Part shown: piece by piece, positions 6,774 through 18,789 of the stretch | Layout: the number at the start of each line of letters is the position of its first letter | Numbering within the stretch: position 1 is the first letter of the stretch | From: Stagnimonas aquatica | GTDB taxonomy: Bacteria > Pseudomonadota > Gammaproteobacteria > Nevskiales > Nevskiaceae | Assembly: GCF_003730135.1 (NCBI RefSeq) | Contig: NZ_RJVO01000005.1 | Span: 1-64,000, forward strand | DNA: 64,000 nucleotides | Direction of reading: 5' to 3' | Made by a program: the position numbers and the translations under genes | The notes under the pieces: model-generated | The model's input: only the letters and a program-made list of their open reading frames with translations | Database searches by the model: none | Told to the model about the DNA's origin: nothing

Positions 6774-9361
6774 GCGTGGAATTTCCGGATCAGCCCCGGC
6801 AGCAGCACCAGGGTGCAGAGCAGGATCATGCTCAGACCAACAGTCAGCAGCAGGCCCATGCTGACCATGCCCGGATGCCGCGCCAGCATCAGGTCGCCGA
6901 AGTTGGCGAGCGTGACCAGGGCGCCGAACAGCACCGCGCGGGTGGCGCCGGTCTTCAGCAGATTGGTGTCGGCCGGCAGTTGGCGGCCCTGCTGCACCAG
7001 GTAGACGCCGTAGTCCACACCGACACCGAGCAGCAGCGGCAGGGCGATGACGTTGGCGAAGTTGAAGGGGGTGTCGAACAGCACCGAGCCGGCGAGCGTC
7101 AGCAAGCCCGCCGCGATCAGCGGCAGCAGCACCAGCCCGGTGTCGCGCAGACTGCGCAGCAGCACCAGCAGCAGCAGGCTGATCGCCAGCACCGAGTAGA
7201 GGAAGGCCTGGCGGAAGGCCTCCACCACCGCGTGGCCGGCTTCGATCATGCCCACCGGGCCGCCGGTGACTTCCGGCGCGGCGGCGCGCACGTCGGCGAC
7301 GAAGCGGGCGGTGGCGGCGTTCTCGTCCAGCACTTCCTTGGGCCAGACCTCGACGCGTGGCCGGCCGTCGCTGGCGCGCCAGCGGGCACGCAGCCAGGCC
7401 GGTAGGTCGGCCTCGGTGACCGGGCCGGCCTGCAGCAACTCGCGCAACTGGCCGATCTGGCGCGGCAGGCCGTCGAGCAGGTTGCCGCGCAGCACGGCGA
7501 TGCGGGCGTCCGGCTGTGGCGCCGCCTGCAGGCGCGACAGGGCCTCGGCCAGCCGCCGGGCGGCAGCGGCGCGCTCGCCCTGCCAGAGCTGGGCAGCGCG
7601 GCTCATCGCCTCCTGCAAGCGGTCGAGCGAGGCCGCATCTTCCGGTCGCGCCTGCACCTTCAGCTCGCCGTCGCCGGCAATCGCGGGGCCGAGACTCAGG
7701 CGCAGGTCGTCGAGGATGGCGAGCTTCTCGTCCTGATCGGAGGGCACCAGGTCGAGCACGCTCATGGCGCGGCGCACCGTGGGCCGCTGCGCCAGCCGGG
7801 CGGTCAGGGCCTGCGCCTCGGCGTCGCTGGCGACCACCGCCGACAGGGTCAGGGTCGGGATGCTGGGGTCGCGCAGCAGGTCGCGGAAGGTCGCCACCGA
7901 CTCCGCCTCGGGGTCGCGCAGGTGCAGGGGGTCGAAGTCGAAATAGGCCTTGGGTGCCAGCAGCGCGGCGCCGGCCAGCAGCAGCGCCATGCCGATCCAG
8001 ATCGCGCGGGCGTGGAGGTAGGGCAGTTCCAGCAGGCGCTCCAGCCTCGGCGAGGGCGCCGGCGCGCGCATCTCGGCGGCCGGCCACAGCGCCAGCAGCG
8101 CCGGCAGTACGCTCAGGCTGGCGAGCAGGCTGATGAACATGCCGGCACCGGAGATCAGCCCCAGGCCGGCGATGCCGGTGAAGCTGGTCGGTACGAAGGC
8201 AAGAAAACCCAGCGAGGTGGTGGCCGCACAGACCAGCAGGAAGCCGCCGACATCGGTGGCGGCACGCGGGATCGCCGCCGCGTGGGCGACGCCGGCCAGG
8301 CGCAGCTCGCGGTAGCGCATGGCGAGGTACAGGGCGTAGTCCAGTCCCAGGCCGACATAAAGCACGCCGAAGGCCATGGAGATGAGATTGAGCTGCCCCA
8401 CCGCCAGCGCCGCAAAGCCGGCGGTGAGCGTCAGCCCGAACAGCAGCGTCAGCACCGTCGCTCCCACCAGCCGCCCGGCGCGCAGGGCGACGAACAGCAG
8501 CAGCGTCGCCAGCACCAGGGCAACACCAAAGGCCAGCAGCGCGCCGGAGAAGGCCATGCCGATCTCCTCGTGCTCCAGCGCCTTGCTGCCGGTGAGCCGC
8601 ACCCGCACTTCACCGAGGCCACGCGCCGGCAAGGCGGCAATCGCCTCGCGGATCGCCGCCACCGGCGCGCTGGCCGGTTGCAGGCGGCCGTAGTCCAACA
8701 CCGGCACCAGCTCGATGAACTTGCGGCTGGACGGCGTCATGCCCTCGGGCGTGGCCATCAGGCTGGACCAGGCCAGCGGCCGCTGCTCCCCGCGCGCGGC
8801 GGCGTCCACCGCGTCGGCGAAGGCGTTCAGGGCAGGAGCCAGATCGAAACTGTCGTCCGGTGCCTCCAGCGCCCGCGCCAGCAGGCCGGAAACGCCGGAC
8901 AGGCTGGGCTCGCGGCTGAGTGCGCCGAGAAACGGCTGGGCGCGCAGTACGCCATCGGCAAAGTTCTGCAAGGCCTCGGCGTCGAGGTAGAGCAGACCGT
9001 TGCGGCGGAAGTAGGGCTCCAGTTCCGGCGAGCGCACGGCGGTGAACAGCTCCACCCGCGCCTGCAGGGTCTGCACCAGGGCCTCGACGGCGGCGGCGCT
9101 GCGGTCGGCGTCGGCGCTCTCGACCACCAGCACCAGACCGGCTTCGGTATTCGGGAAGGCGGCGTCCAGCGCCTGTTCGGCCTTGCGCCAGGGCAGCTCG
9201 GCCGAAAGCATGTTGGCCGGGTTGGTATCCACCGACAGCCGGGTGGCGGCGAGCACGCCGGCGAACAGCGCCAGCACCAGCGCCGCCATCAGCACCGGAC
9301 GCGGCTGTGCCTGCACCAGCAGGATCCAGCGGTGCAGCAGGGAGCTGAGGCGTGTGTTCAT
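6770..9361 (-). CDS. HpnN-like RND/MMPL exporter
   Basis: 863 residues with the RND half-repeat layout twice: TM1 ([20 protein letters not shown]), a large periplasmic loop, a five-to-six helix block ([20 protein letters not shown] onward), a second loop and a second block ([38 protein letters not shown]). N-terminal phrases ([31 protein letters not shown]-like [14 protein letters not shown]) match the HpnN family, which moves hopanoids to the outer membrane. No hopanoid synthesis gene is seen in the window, so the cargo could be another lipid. Start 9361; stop overlaps greB. A divergent HpnM-like gene starts at 9490. Confidence 0.83.
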   Translation of the reverse strand: MNTRLSSLLHRWILLVQAQPRPVLMAALVLALFAGVLAATRLSVDTNPANMLSAELPWRKAEQALDAAFPNTEAGLVLVVESADADRSAAAVEALVQTLQARVELFTAVRSPELEPYFRRNGLLYLDAEALQNFADGVLRAQPFLGALSREPSLSGVSGLLARALEAPDDSFDLAPALNAFADAVDAAARGEQRPLAWSSLMATPEGMTPSSRKFIELVPVLDYGRLQPASAPVAAIREAIAALPARGLGEVRVRLTGSKALEHEEIGMAFSGALLAFGVALVLATLLLFVALRAGRLVGATVLTLLFGLTLTAGFAALAVGQLNLISMAFGVLYVGLGLDYALYLAMRYRELRLAGVAHAAAIPRAATDVGGFLLVCAATTSLGFLAFVPTSFTGIAGLGLISGAGMFISLLASLSVLPALLALWPAAEMRAPAPSPRLERLLELPYLHARAIWIGMALLLAGAALLAPKAYFDFDPLHLRDPEAESVATFRDLLRDPSIPTLTLSAVVASDAEAQALTARLAQRPTVRRAMSVLDLVPSDQDEKLAILDDLRLSLGPAIAGDGELKVQARPEDAASLDRLQEAMSRAAQLWQGERAAAARRLAEALSRLQAAPQPDARIAVLRGNLLDGLPRQIGQLRELLQAGPVTEADLPAWLRARWRASDGRPRVEVWPKEVLDENAATARFVADVRAAAPEVTGGPVGMIEAGHAVVEAFRQAFLYSVLAISLLLLVLLRSLRDTGLVLLPLIAAGLLTLAGSVLFDTPFNFANVIALPLLLGVGVDYGVYLVQQGRQLPADTNLLKTGATRAVLFGALVTLANFGDLMLARHPGMVSMGLLLTVGLSMILLCTLVLLPGLIRKFHA

Positions 9362-9489
9362 CGGCCGGGATTGCGGTGTGGGAGCCGCGAGCTTACGGAT
9401 GCCGGCGCCGCCGGGCCAGTCGGGAGGCCCGGAGCCGCGTGCTACCCTTTCGCCCCCATTTCGTCCGTCTCCCGGGGTTGTTACCCGCC

Positions 9490-10101
9490 ATGTTCCGCAC
9501 CGTACTGGCGCCGCTGGCCGCGCTCTGCTTCTTGCTGGCGACGCCGCCAAACGCGCGAGCCGCCAGCACCCCGGCCGACACCGTCTCGGCCTTCCACCAG
9601 GCGCTCAGCGACAGCATGGCGCGTTCGGCCAAGCTCGGTTGTGAGGGCCGCATCGCCAAGCTCGGCCCGGCCGTGGATGCCGCCTTCGATCTGCCGTTCA
9701 TCGCCGAGCGCAGCCTGCGCCGGCACTGGAAGACGCTGGACGAGAGCCAGCGCCAGCAGTTCACCGCCGCCTTGCGGACCTCCGTGGTCGCCACCTATGC
9801 CACCGAGTTCGCCACCCCGGGCTCGGTGAGCTTCAGCACCGGCAACACCGAGGCACAGAGCAATGGCGACGCCCTGGTGCGCGCCAGCCTCAAGCCCAAG
9901 GACGATGCCGCCGTCAGCCTCGATTACCTGCTGAAGCCGCGCGGCGAGCGCTGGCAGGTGGTCAATGTGCTGGCCGACGGCGTCAGCGACCTGGCCCTGC
10001 GCGCCAGCCAATACGATGGCCTGGTGAAGAAGGACGGCCTGCCCGCCCTGCTCGCCCGGCTCGACAGCCAGACCCAGCAATTGCTCAGCCGCTGCAAATG
10101 A
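9490..10101 (+). CDS. HpnM/MlaC-like periplasmic lipid-binding protein
   Basis: 203 residues with a signal peptide (MFRTVLAPLAALCFLLATPP, cleavage near ARA-AS). The body fits the MlaC/Ttg2D/HpnM family: helix with FDLPFIAERSLRRHW, ESQRQQFTAALRTSVVATYA, a beta sheet, and LKPRGERWQVVNVLADGVSD before a C-terminal helix. Family members carry lipids across the periplasm. Its location divergent from an HpnN-like exporter supports a shared lipid-transport role. Its stop overlaps the start of a TonB-dependent receptor (ATGA), so the two are probably coupled. Confidence 0.85.
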   Translation: MFRTVLAPLAALCFLLATPPNARAASTPADTVSAFHQALSDSMARSAKLGCEGRIAKLGPAVDAAFDLPFIAERSLRRHWKTLDESQRQQFTAALRTSVVATYATEFATPGSVSFSTGNTEAQSNGDALVRASLKPKDDAAVSLDYLLKPRGERWQVVNVLADGVSDLALRASQYDGLVKKDGLPALLARLDSQTQQLLSRCK

Positions 10102-12524
10102 CCCCACGCTCCCGACTCGCGCCGCTGACGGCGTTGCTGCTGTTGATCCCCGCCCTCGCCTGCGCTCAGGACGGCACCGCGCCCCGCGAACTGGAACAGG
10201 TCACCGTCACCGCCAACAAGGTGGTGCAGAGCCTGGAACGCGCGCCCGCCTCGATCACCTCGATTGGCGCCGAGTTTGCCCGCGAGCGCGCGGTGAGCGG
10301 CTTCCAGGAGCTGTCCGACTACACGCCCAACGTGACCATGAACGTCTCCGGCTCGGCCGGTCAGTTCGTGATCCGCGGCCTCGGCACCCCCGACACCAAT
10401 CTGGGCTTCGATCCCTCGGTGGGCACGGTGGTGGACGGCGTCTACTACGGCCGCGCCAACTTCCTCTCCGCCTTCTTCAACGACCTCGACCGCTACGAGG
10501 TGCTGCGTGGGCCGCAGGGCACGCTGTTCGGCAAGAACTCCACCGCCGGCCTGTTCAACGTCGTCACCAACAAGCCGGGCAGCGAATGGAAGCTCGACGG
10601 CGAGATGCTGGCGCGCGGCTATGGCGATCTCGCCATCCGCCCGGCGCTGACGGTGCCGGTGAACGAGAACTTCGGCCTGCGCTTCTCCGGCGCCTTCGTC
10701 AACGGCGACCGCAACACCCTCTACAACACCAAGCTCAAGCGGCCGGAAGAAAACGAGGAGCAGGCCAGCTATCGCGTGAGGGCGCGCTACGTCGGCGACA
10801 GCGGCCTGGTGGCCGACCTCAGCCTGCTGCGCGCCGAGCTGCGGCAGAACAACTCCAACTTCCAGTTGGTCGAGATCAGCCAGGCTATGGAGAACACCAT
10901 CCGCCAGTACGACCCCGACTACGACGACAACCTCGACCACCGCAAGAACTCCACCGACTTCGCCTCCGCCGAGAAGTCCACCATCGAGAGCTATGCGCTG
11001 ACGCTGGAGCTGCCACTGCCGGACTTCGGCGGCATGGAAAACCTGCGCCTCACCTCGATCTCGGCCTGGGCGCAGTCCCTGGCCAAGAACCGCGACATCG
11101 ACGCCGACTTCACGCCCATCCCCTTCATCAGCGACCGCCTGATCGAGCCCTCGCGCTACCGGCAGATCTCGCAGGAGCTGCGCTTCACCGGCGGCGGCCG
11201 CGACATCTTCCGCCAGGGCGACGGCGTCAGCTTCATCGCCGGCGTCTATCTGCTGAGTTCCAGCTACGGTGCCTCCGACCTGTTCTCGCTGGAAGACCTC
11301 GGCGGCGCCCTCGCCTATTGCCTGGCGGCCAATGCCGGCACCTCCAACTGCGTCGACGGCATCCCCGGCGGCCTGGGCCTGATCGGCGCCAATCTCGGTC
11401 CCCTGGTCAGCCAGTTGCTGCCGCTGCTGGAGCCCACCGGCATCAGCAACCAGAACGTCCAGACCCGGCTCTACCAGGAAGAGACCACCTACGCCGGCTT
11501 CGGCCAGTTCGAGTACGCCTTCCTGCCCAAGTGGGCATTGATCGGCGGCCTGCGCTACGGCAGCCAGAGCAAGACCGGCGAGCTCTCGGCGCTGGCCTCC
11601 AGCCCCATCGTCCAGCAGATCGCCGGCTCCGAGAACCACGCCGAGACCATCACCCGCAGCGAGGGCGACTACTCGCCCAAGGCCGGCATCCGCTTTTCGC
11701 CCAGCCGCCAGGTGTCGCACTACTTCACCTGGGCGCGCGGCTACAAGAGCGGCGGCTTCAACGGCCTGCCGCTGACCAGCGAGAACAACGAGTACGGCCC
11801 GGAGCGGGCGTCCAGCTACGAGTTCGGCACCAAGGCGCGGCTGTTCAAGGGCCGCATGCGGGTCGGCGGCTCGGCCTTCTTCACCGACTTCAAGGATCTG
11901 CAGGTCTCCACCTTCCAGAACAACCGCTTCATCGTGCTCAACGCCGGCACCGCCGAGTCGCGCGGTGGCGAGATCGACTTCCAGTGGCTGCCGGAGGCGG
12001 TGCCCTATCTGCTGTTCCGTGGCTCCATCGGCTACGCCGACGCCCGCTACAAGAGCTACCCGAACGGCCCCTGCTACGGCGATGCCGCACCCGGCTGCAC
12101 CCCCAACGATCCGCCCGACTGCCCGAAGAACCAGGGCAGCAACGACTGCGCCTCGCAGGACCTGTCCGGCAAGCGCCTGCCCTATGCGCCGCGCTGGACC
12201 GGCGCGGTCTCGCCCAACTTCTTCTTCCCGCTCGGCAACGGCCTGCGCGGCTCGCTGGGCATTGACTGGATCTACCGCAGCTCGCGCTTCCTCGACGTCG
12301 ATCTCGACCCGCGCAAGTTGCAGGGCTCCACCGACCAGTTCAACGCCTTCCTGGTGATTACCGACGCCAGCCAGCGCTGGGCGGTGAACCTCGGCATCCG
12401 CAACATCAGCGACGCCCGCTACTACGACCAGATCATCTCCCAGCCGCTGGCGCCGGGAAATCTGGCGGCGGCCGGCATCAACGAACCCCGGATGTTCACC
12501 CAGAGCATCAGCTTCTCGTTCTGA
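10098..12524 (+). CDS. TonB-dependent outer-membrane receptor
   Basis: 808 residues: signal peptide (MTPRSRLAPLTALLLLIPAL, cleavage after ALACA), a TonB-box-like EQVTVTA, plug domain with VIRGLGTPDTNLGFDPSVG, VVDGVYYGR and YEVLRGPQGTLFGKNSTAG, then a beta-barrel ending in SISFSF with a terminal aromatic. An insert containing several Cys (CYGDAAPGC, CPKNQGSNDC) in a late barrel loop could form disulfides. The plug style matches receptors used for complex organic substrates as well as siderophores, so the ligand is unknown. Coupled by a 4-nt overlap to the HpnM-like gene; powered presumably by the TonB system at the window's left end. Confidence 0.9.
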   Translation: MTPRSRLAPLTALLLLIPALACAQDGTAPRELEQVTVTANKVVQSLERAPASITSIGAEFARERAVSGFQELSDYTPNVTMNVSGSAGQFVIRGLGTPDTNLGFDPSVGTVVDGVYYGRANFLSAFFNDLDRYEVLRGPQGTLFGKNSTAGLFNVVTNKPGSEWKLDGEMLARGYGDLAIRPALTVPVNENFGLRFSGAFVNGDRNTLYNTKLKRPEENEEQASYRVRARYVGDSGLVADLSLLRAELRQNNSNFQLVEISQAMENTIRQYDPDYDDNLDHRKNSTDFASAEKSTIESYALTLELPLPDFGGMENLRLTSISAWAQSLAKNRDIDADFTPIPFISDRLIEPSRYRQISQELRFTGGGRDIFRQGDGVSFIAGVYLLSSSYGASDLFSLEDLGGALAYCLAANAGTSNCVDGIPGGLGLIGANLGPLVSQLLPLLEPTGISNQNVQTRLYQEETTYAGFGQFEYAFLPKWALIGGLRYGSQSKTGELSALASSPIVQQIAGSENHAETITRSEGDYSPKAGIRFSPSRQVSHYFTWARGYKSGGFNGLPLTSENNEYGPERASSYEFGTKARLFKGRMRVGGSAFFTDFKDLQVSTFQNNRFIVLNAGTAESRGGEIDFQWLPEAVPYLLFRGSIGYADARYKSYPNGPCYGDAAPGCTPNDPPDCPKNQGSNDCASQDLSGKRLPYAPRWTGAVSPNFFFPLGNGLRGSLGIDWIYRSSRFLDVDLDPRKLQGSTDQFNAFLVITDASQRWAVNLGIRNISDARYYDQIISQPLAPGNLAAAGINEPRMFTQSISFSF

Positions 12525-12677
12525 CCGCCGCCGGTACGGTGGCGCGCGACACCACGGCGGACGCGAGCCGCTGCGCAGCGAAGGCGGGGGTATCGGCATG
12601 GGAACCGAGCGGCTTGGACAAGCGTTCGGAGCGCCGCTTGCATGGCATACGCCGCCCTGCTGGCAACGGACGCCGGC

Positions 12678-13583
12678 TCAAGCCCGGGCAGCGTTGCCGG
12701 CGATCAGCTCCGCCCAGCGCGGCATCAGGCTGGGCGCGAGGTCATGCCCCATGCCCTCGATCAGCTCCAGGCGCGCGCCGCGGATCAGCTGGGCGCTGCG
12801 CTGGCCACAGGCCGGGCGCAGCAGCGGATCGGCGAGCCCGTGGATGACCTGGGTGGGCGCGCGGACCTGCGCCAGCAGCGGCTCGAAGCTGCCGGTAGCG
12901 AGCACCGCCTGCGCCTGCCGCGCCACGCCCGCCGGCCGGAAGGCGCGGTCGTAGGCCTGCCCGGCAAGCCGCGCACGATATTCGTAGGGCGTGGGAAAAC
13001 CCGGGCTACCCACCCGCCGCAGCATCGCGGTGGCGCGGCGGATCACCTGCTCGCGGGTGCGCGGCTTGGGGCCGAGGCCGGCCATGCGCCAGAGCACGTC
13101 CAGCCGCGCCGCCGGCAGCCGGGGATGATTGGTGCTGGACATGATCGAACTCAGACTCAGCACCCGCTGCGGCTGCCGGGCGGCAAGGATCTGGCAGACC
13201 ATCCCGCCCATCGAGGCGCCGACCAGGTGCGCGCGGGCGATACCCAGCGCATCGAGCAGGCCGAGCGCGTCATCGGCGAGGTCGTGGAGGTCGTAGTTGG
13301 ACTGCGCCGGCAGGCCGAAGCGGCTGCGCAGCCAGTCCTGCGGGATGCGCGTCGGCAGACCGCGGTCGGCGTCCGAGGACAGGCCGGCATCGCGGTTGTC
13401 GTAGCGGATCACCCGGAAGCCCTGCTCCACCAGGCGTTCGCAGAACGCCTCCGGCCAGTGGATCAGCTGGCCGCCCAGGCCCATCACCAGCAGCAGCGGT
13501 TCGCCGTGGTCCGGACCGGCCTGTTCCCAGGCGATTTGCAGGCCATTGACGCCGACGCTGCCAGCGGACCAACACAGTTTCAT
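12678..13583 (-). CDS. Alpha/beta-fold hydrolase
   Basis: 301 residues, no signal peptide. Oxyanion region LLLVMGLGGQLIHWP, a conserved YDNRDAGLSS block, nucleophile elbow GASMGG with Ser124, acid near HGLADPLLRP and catalytic His in EGMGHDLAP. The YDNRD/GLSS pattern is seen in RdmC-like methylesterases and related hydrolases, so an esterase is likely; the substrate is not inferable. Stands alone; 12525-12677 between the receptor and this gene shows nothing recognisable. Confidence 0.85.
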   Translation of the reverse strand: MKLCWSAGSVGVNGLQIAWEQAGPDHGEPLLLVMGLGGQLIHWPEAFCERLVEQGFRVIRYDNRDAGLSSDADRGLPTRIPQDWLRSRFGLPAQSNYDLHDLADDALGLLDALGIARAHLVGASMGGMVCQILAARQPQRVLSLSSIMSSTNHPRLPAARLDVLWRMAGLGPKPRTREQVIRRATAMLRRVGSPGFPTPYEYRARLAGQAYDRAFRPAGVARQAQAVLATGSFEPLLAQVRAPTQVIHGLADPLLRPACGQRSAQLIRGARLELIEGMGHDLAPSLMPRWAELIAGNAARA

Positions 13584-13729
13584 TGCCGTTGCGTGTCCTT
13601 TTGATGACCGATTGGTGACAAAGGACGCGCAAATTACCAGCCAGTTCCCCGGCTGTACGGCGGTTTTTTATGACAGGCGATGGACGGCGGCCAGCGCCTT
13701 GCCGGAGGCGGCCACCGCCGGCCTGCGGC

Positions 13730-14845
13730 TCAGAGTCCGGGCACCGGGGTTTCGCCGGTGGAGACGCTGGCGCCGCCGAGCAGGGCGTAGAGCTGGTCGA
13801 GCGCGGTACGGATCACCAGCTGGGTCTCGCTGCCTTCCCAGCCGTGGCCGGCCAGCGGGCTCTGGTAGTTCTGTCCGACCGCGCCGGCCAGCGGCCCCAG
13901 CGCGATGGAGGTGGCGGTGGTCCCGGTCTCGCCAGTGCCGGTCGCTCCGACGGTGTAGAGGCGCGTCGGCACTCCCGCCGCAGCCAGGCCCAGGAACATC
14001 TCCCGGCTCTGGGTGGTGGGCACCAGACCGTCGTCGATGCCGTGGATCAGCACCGCGCTCTTGAGGTAGGCCAGTTTCTGCGCGTGCAGCACCGGGCTGA
14101 TCTCGGTGTAGGCCTGCGGCGCCTGCTCGATGCTGCCGCCGTTCTCGATCTCGATTTCCTGCTGCGCCACCGCCCCGTCCGGCACCACCGGCGCGATGGC
14201 GCGCGCCAGCAGATACTGCTCGGCGAGGTTGTGCACGCCTTCGGCCGCCACCCAGTGGTCGAACAGCGGCGAGCCGTCGGCGCGCGTCGCCAGCGGCGAA
14301 TACAGGGCATAGCCGGCGACATTGGCGCCCATGCTGATCGAGAAGGCGTAGACCTGCTGGATCGAGGGATAGCGGTTGAGGAAGTAGCGGGCGGCGACAA
14401 TCGAATCGGCGACACCGGCGCGCACGCACCAGCCGTAGTTCTCGATCGGGGTCTGCGCCTGCCCGCTGTAGTCCATGGCCACCGCCACCGCGCCAAGCGC
14501 GGCGACACTCTGCAAGTGCCGGCGCCAGGAGCAGCTGTCGTTGCCGTGGCCATGGAACATCACCACCAGCTGGGTCGGTGCCGCCGATGCCGGCAGGGCG
14601 TAGCGCCCCGGCGGCAGACCGAGTGCACTGGCCAGACCGATGCCGGCATCGCTCATCTCGGCCAGGCGTGGGTCGCTGTGCAGCTCGCAGGGAATCTCCT
14701 GGCCCTTGGGGATCGAGGTAAGGCTACCGCCCGCTGGCGGCGCGCTGCCGCCACAAGCCACCAGACCCTGCACGCCGGCTGCGATCACCACGGCCACGAT
14801 CCACCGACACCACGAGGCACTGGCCCCGGCCAAGCACTGCGACAT
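13730..14845 (-). CDS. Alpha/beta hydrolase lipoprotein
   Basis: 371 residues with a lipoprotein signal (WIVAVVIAAGVQGLVACGG, lipidated Cys31). The mature part has a peptidase-S9/dienelactone-hydrolase-like fold: LVVMFHGHGNDSCSWRRHL, nucleophile region AFSISMGANVAGYA, acid region VLIHGIDDGLVPTTQS and a late His in LAGHGWEGSETQ. Probably an exported esterase or peptidase. The start at 14845 has a strong GGAGGAG 7 nt ahead, which decides against the longer frame. Lies 113 nt from the thiC stop, so it may be read from the thiC transcript. Confidence 0.82.
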   Translation of the reverse strand: MSQCLAGASASWCRWIVAVVIAAGVQGLVACGGSAPPAGGSLTSIPKGQEIPCELHSDPRLAEMSDAGIGLASALGLPPGRYALPASAAPTQLVVMFHGHGNDSCSWRRHLQSVAALGAVAVAMDYSGQAQTPIENYGWCVRAGVADSIVAARYFLNRYPSIQQVYAFSISMGANVAGYALYSPLATRADGSPLFDHWVAAEGVHNLAEQYLLARAIAPVVPDGAVAQQEIEIENGGSIEQAPQAYTEISPVLHAQKLAYLKSAVLIHGIDDGLVPTTQSREMFLGLAAAGVPTRLYTVGATGTGETGTTATSIALGPLAGAVGQNYQSPLAGHGWEGSETQLVIRTALDQLYALLGGASVSTGETPVPGL

Positions 14846-14958
14846 TTGCTCTCCTCCAAACCAGAATCCGGCACCGTCGGGAGCCTCGACGGGCTCCTCG
14901 CACAAGACGGCATCATCGACCTGATGGAGAGTTCAGTCCAGTTTCCGGCGGCGATTTT

Positions 14959-16997
<2,039 letters not shown>

Positions 16998-17137
16998 GCG
17001 CGCAGGGTAGGCCCAGTCACCCGCCGGCACAAGGCACCGCCCTGCCGGCCCCGAAGAACAGCAAATCCGCCCCCATGTCATCCCGGCATCACAAGCCTTA
17101 GGCAGAATAGGCCGCTTGCCTTACGGAATTTCGCGCC

Positions 17138-18226
17138 ATGCGTCTGCTGCCTCTCACCCTCGCCCTCTCGCTCGCCGCCTGCGGAACCAGCCAGGCCCCG
17201 GACAATGGCGGCACGCCGCCCCCGGCCGCCAAGAAGACGGTGAAATTCATCGCCTTCGGCGACGCCGGCCGCGCCAACGACAACCAGAACGCGGTCGGTG
17301 CCGCGATGGCGCAGCTTTGCGCGCTCAAGGGCTGCGACTTTGCGCTGGAGCTGGGCGACAACTTCTACGACAGCGGCGTGAGTTCGGTGACCGACGAGCA
17401 GTTCCAGACCAAGTTCGAGCTGCCGTACAAGGATCTCAACATCCCGGTCTACGCCACCCTCGGCAACCACGACAACTCCGGCAGCTCGCTGGGCGAAGGC
17501 GCCGCCAACAACAAGGGCGACTACCAGGTGCAGTACACGACCTCGGAAGGCAGCTCGGGCAAGTGGACGCTGCCAGCCCGCTACCACTCCTTCACCGCGC
17601 CGAGCCTGCTCGCGGCCGGCGAGGCGCCCATCGCCGAGTTCTTCTGCCTGGACTCCAACCCGATGGCGGCGACCATCCCCGACCTGCTCAATACCAAATA
17701 CAACTTCATCACCTACGCCAACACCCAGTTGCAGTGGTTCCAGGCCGGGCTGGCGGCGAGCAAGGCCAAGTGGACCTTCGCCTTCGCCCACCACCCCTAC
17801 ATCTCCAACGGCCACCACGGCAATGCCGGCAGCTTCGATGGCACCAACGTGCTGGTGCCCGGCACGGTCAGCGGCACCCAGTGGAAGAACTTTCTCGACG
17901 CCAGCATCTGCGACAGCCAGTACAACGGCGGCCTGGACCTGATGCTCTACGGCCACGACCACGACCTGCAATGGCTCAAGCCGGTCTCCACCTGCAACAG
18001 CAAGACCGAGTTCGTGCTCTCCGGCGGTGGCTCCGACACCCGCGACTTCGGCGACGCCGCGCGCAACCCCAGCTACTGGCAGCAGGATCTCACCCCGGGC
18101 TTCTTCTGGTTCGAGGTCAGCGAGAGCCAGCTCACCGGCGAGGTCTACACGCTGGAGAACCTGGCGCTGCCGCTGGATACCGCCGGCAAGCCCAAGCCGG
18201 CCTTCGTCAGAAGCCTGAGCAAGTAA
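17138..18226 (+). CDS. Metallophosphoesterase lipoprotein (purple-acid-phosphatase-like)
   Basis: 362 residues. Lipoprotein signal MRLLPLTLALSLAACG with lipid Cys15. All five metallophosphoesterase motifs are visible: FGDAG (40-44), LGDNFYDSG, GNHDNSG, AHHPYISNGHHG and YGHDHDLQ. This is the tartrate-resistant/purple acid phosphatase branch, expected to bind a di-metal centre and release phosphate from organic esters outside the cytoplasm. First gene of a four-gene exported phosphatase cluster; the next ATG follows its TAA with no gap. Confidence 0.88.
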   Translation: MRLLPLTLALSLAACGTSQAPDNGGTPPPAAKKTVKFIAFGDAGRANDNQNAVGAAMAQLCALKGCDFALELGDNFYDSGVSSVTDEQFQTKFELPYKDLNIPVYATLGNHDNSGSSLGEGAANNKGDYQVQYTTSEGSSGKWTLPARYHSFTAPSLLAAGEAPIAEFFCLDSNPMAATIPDLLNTKYNFITYANTQLQWFQAGLAASKAKWTFAFAHHPYISNGHHGNAGSFDGTNVLVPGTVSGTQWKNFLDASICDSQYNGGLDLMLYGHDHDLQWLKPVSTCNSKTEFVLSGGGSDTRDFGDAARNPSYWQQDLTPGFFWFEVSESQLTGEVYTLENLALPLDTAGKPKPAFVRSLSK

Positions 18227-18751
18227 ATGCCTCGCCGGTTAGCCGGAGCCCTGGCGGCACTGCTGCTGGCCTGGGCGCTGCCGGCCGGCGCGACCGACTT
18301 GCAGACCCTGCGCGGCCCCGGCTGGAGTCTGGAACTGCCCGCGCAATGGAGCCAGCAGAAGGGCCTGATGGGCGCCGAACTGGTGGCGCGCCCGCCGAAG
18401 AGCGATAGCGCCGGCTGGGCGCAGGATCAGTTGATCCTCACCCGCGAGCCCTACGACCCGCGCCGCACCTGCCTGGACGGCTTCGTGCTGCGCAAGCTGC
18501 GCGACATGGGCCATCTGGCCGAGGATTTCCAGGTGGTTTCCGAGCAGCCGCTGGAGCTGGGCGGCGCGGTCGCAAGCCGCCTGGAACTGGACTACCGCGA
18601 AGGCCCGCGTCATCTGCATGCCTATCTCATGGTGCTCGCCACCGAGAAGGAAATGATCGTGCTGAGCCTGACCAGCGAGCCGGCGCGCTTCGAATTCCAG
18701 CGCGCGCTGTTCCGGCGTATCGCCGACAGCCTGCGCCCGACCGCGCGCTGA
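18227..18751 (+). CDS. Small exported DcrB/PsbP-like protein (first copy)
   Basis: 174 residues with a signal peptide (ALAALLLAWALPAGA-TD). The mature domain starts GPGWSLELPAQWSQQKGL and ends FRRIADSLRPTAR, the pattern of DUF1795/DcrB/PsbP-fold proteins, which have no fixed biochemical role. It begins immediately after the phosphatase stop codon, so the two are co-translated. The gene after the second phosphatase (19920-20471) is similar in layout (GPGYALQLPAGWDLRR ... IVESLRPQ), which suggests duplication. Confidence 0.72.
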   Translation: MPRRLAGALAALLLAWALPAGATDLQTLRGPGWSLELPAQWSQQKGLMGAELVARPPKSDSAGWAQDQLILTREPYDPRRTCLDGFVLRKLRDMGHLAEDFQVVSEQPLELGGAVASRLELDYREGPRHLHAYLMVLATEKEMIVLSLTSEPARFEFQRALFRRIADSLRPTAR

Positions 18752-18789
18752 GCGCCCTGCCGCAAGGCCCGCACCACCGAGGTCCACCG

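Noticed and set aside
9924-12599. Very long open frame (891 codons) antisense to the TonB-dependent receptor
   Set aside because: Its codons are the mirror image of a high-GC gene; the protein is Ala/Gly/Val/Arg-rich without motifs, while the sense strand encodes a full receptor.
13640-13675. Hairpin plus T-run (cagcc...ggctg then tttttt)
   Set aside because: It would act on the plus strand, where no gene ends; the stem is short and separated from the T-run by 8 nt.
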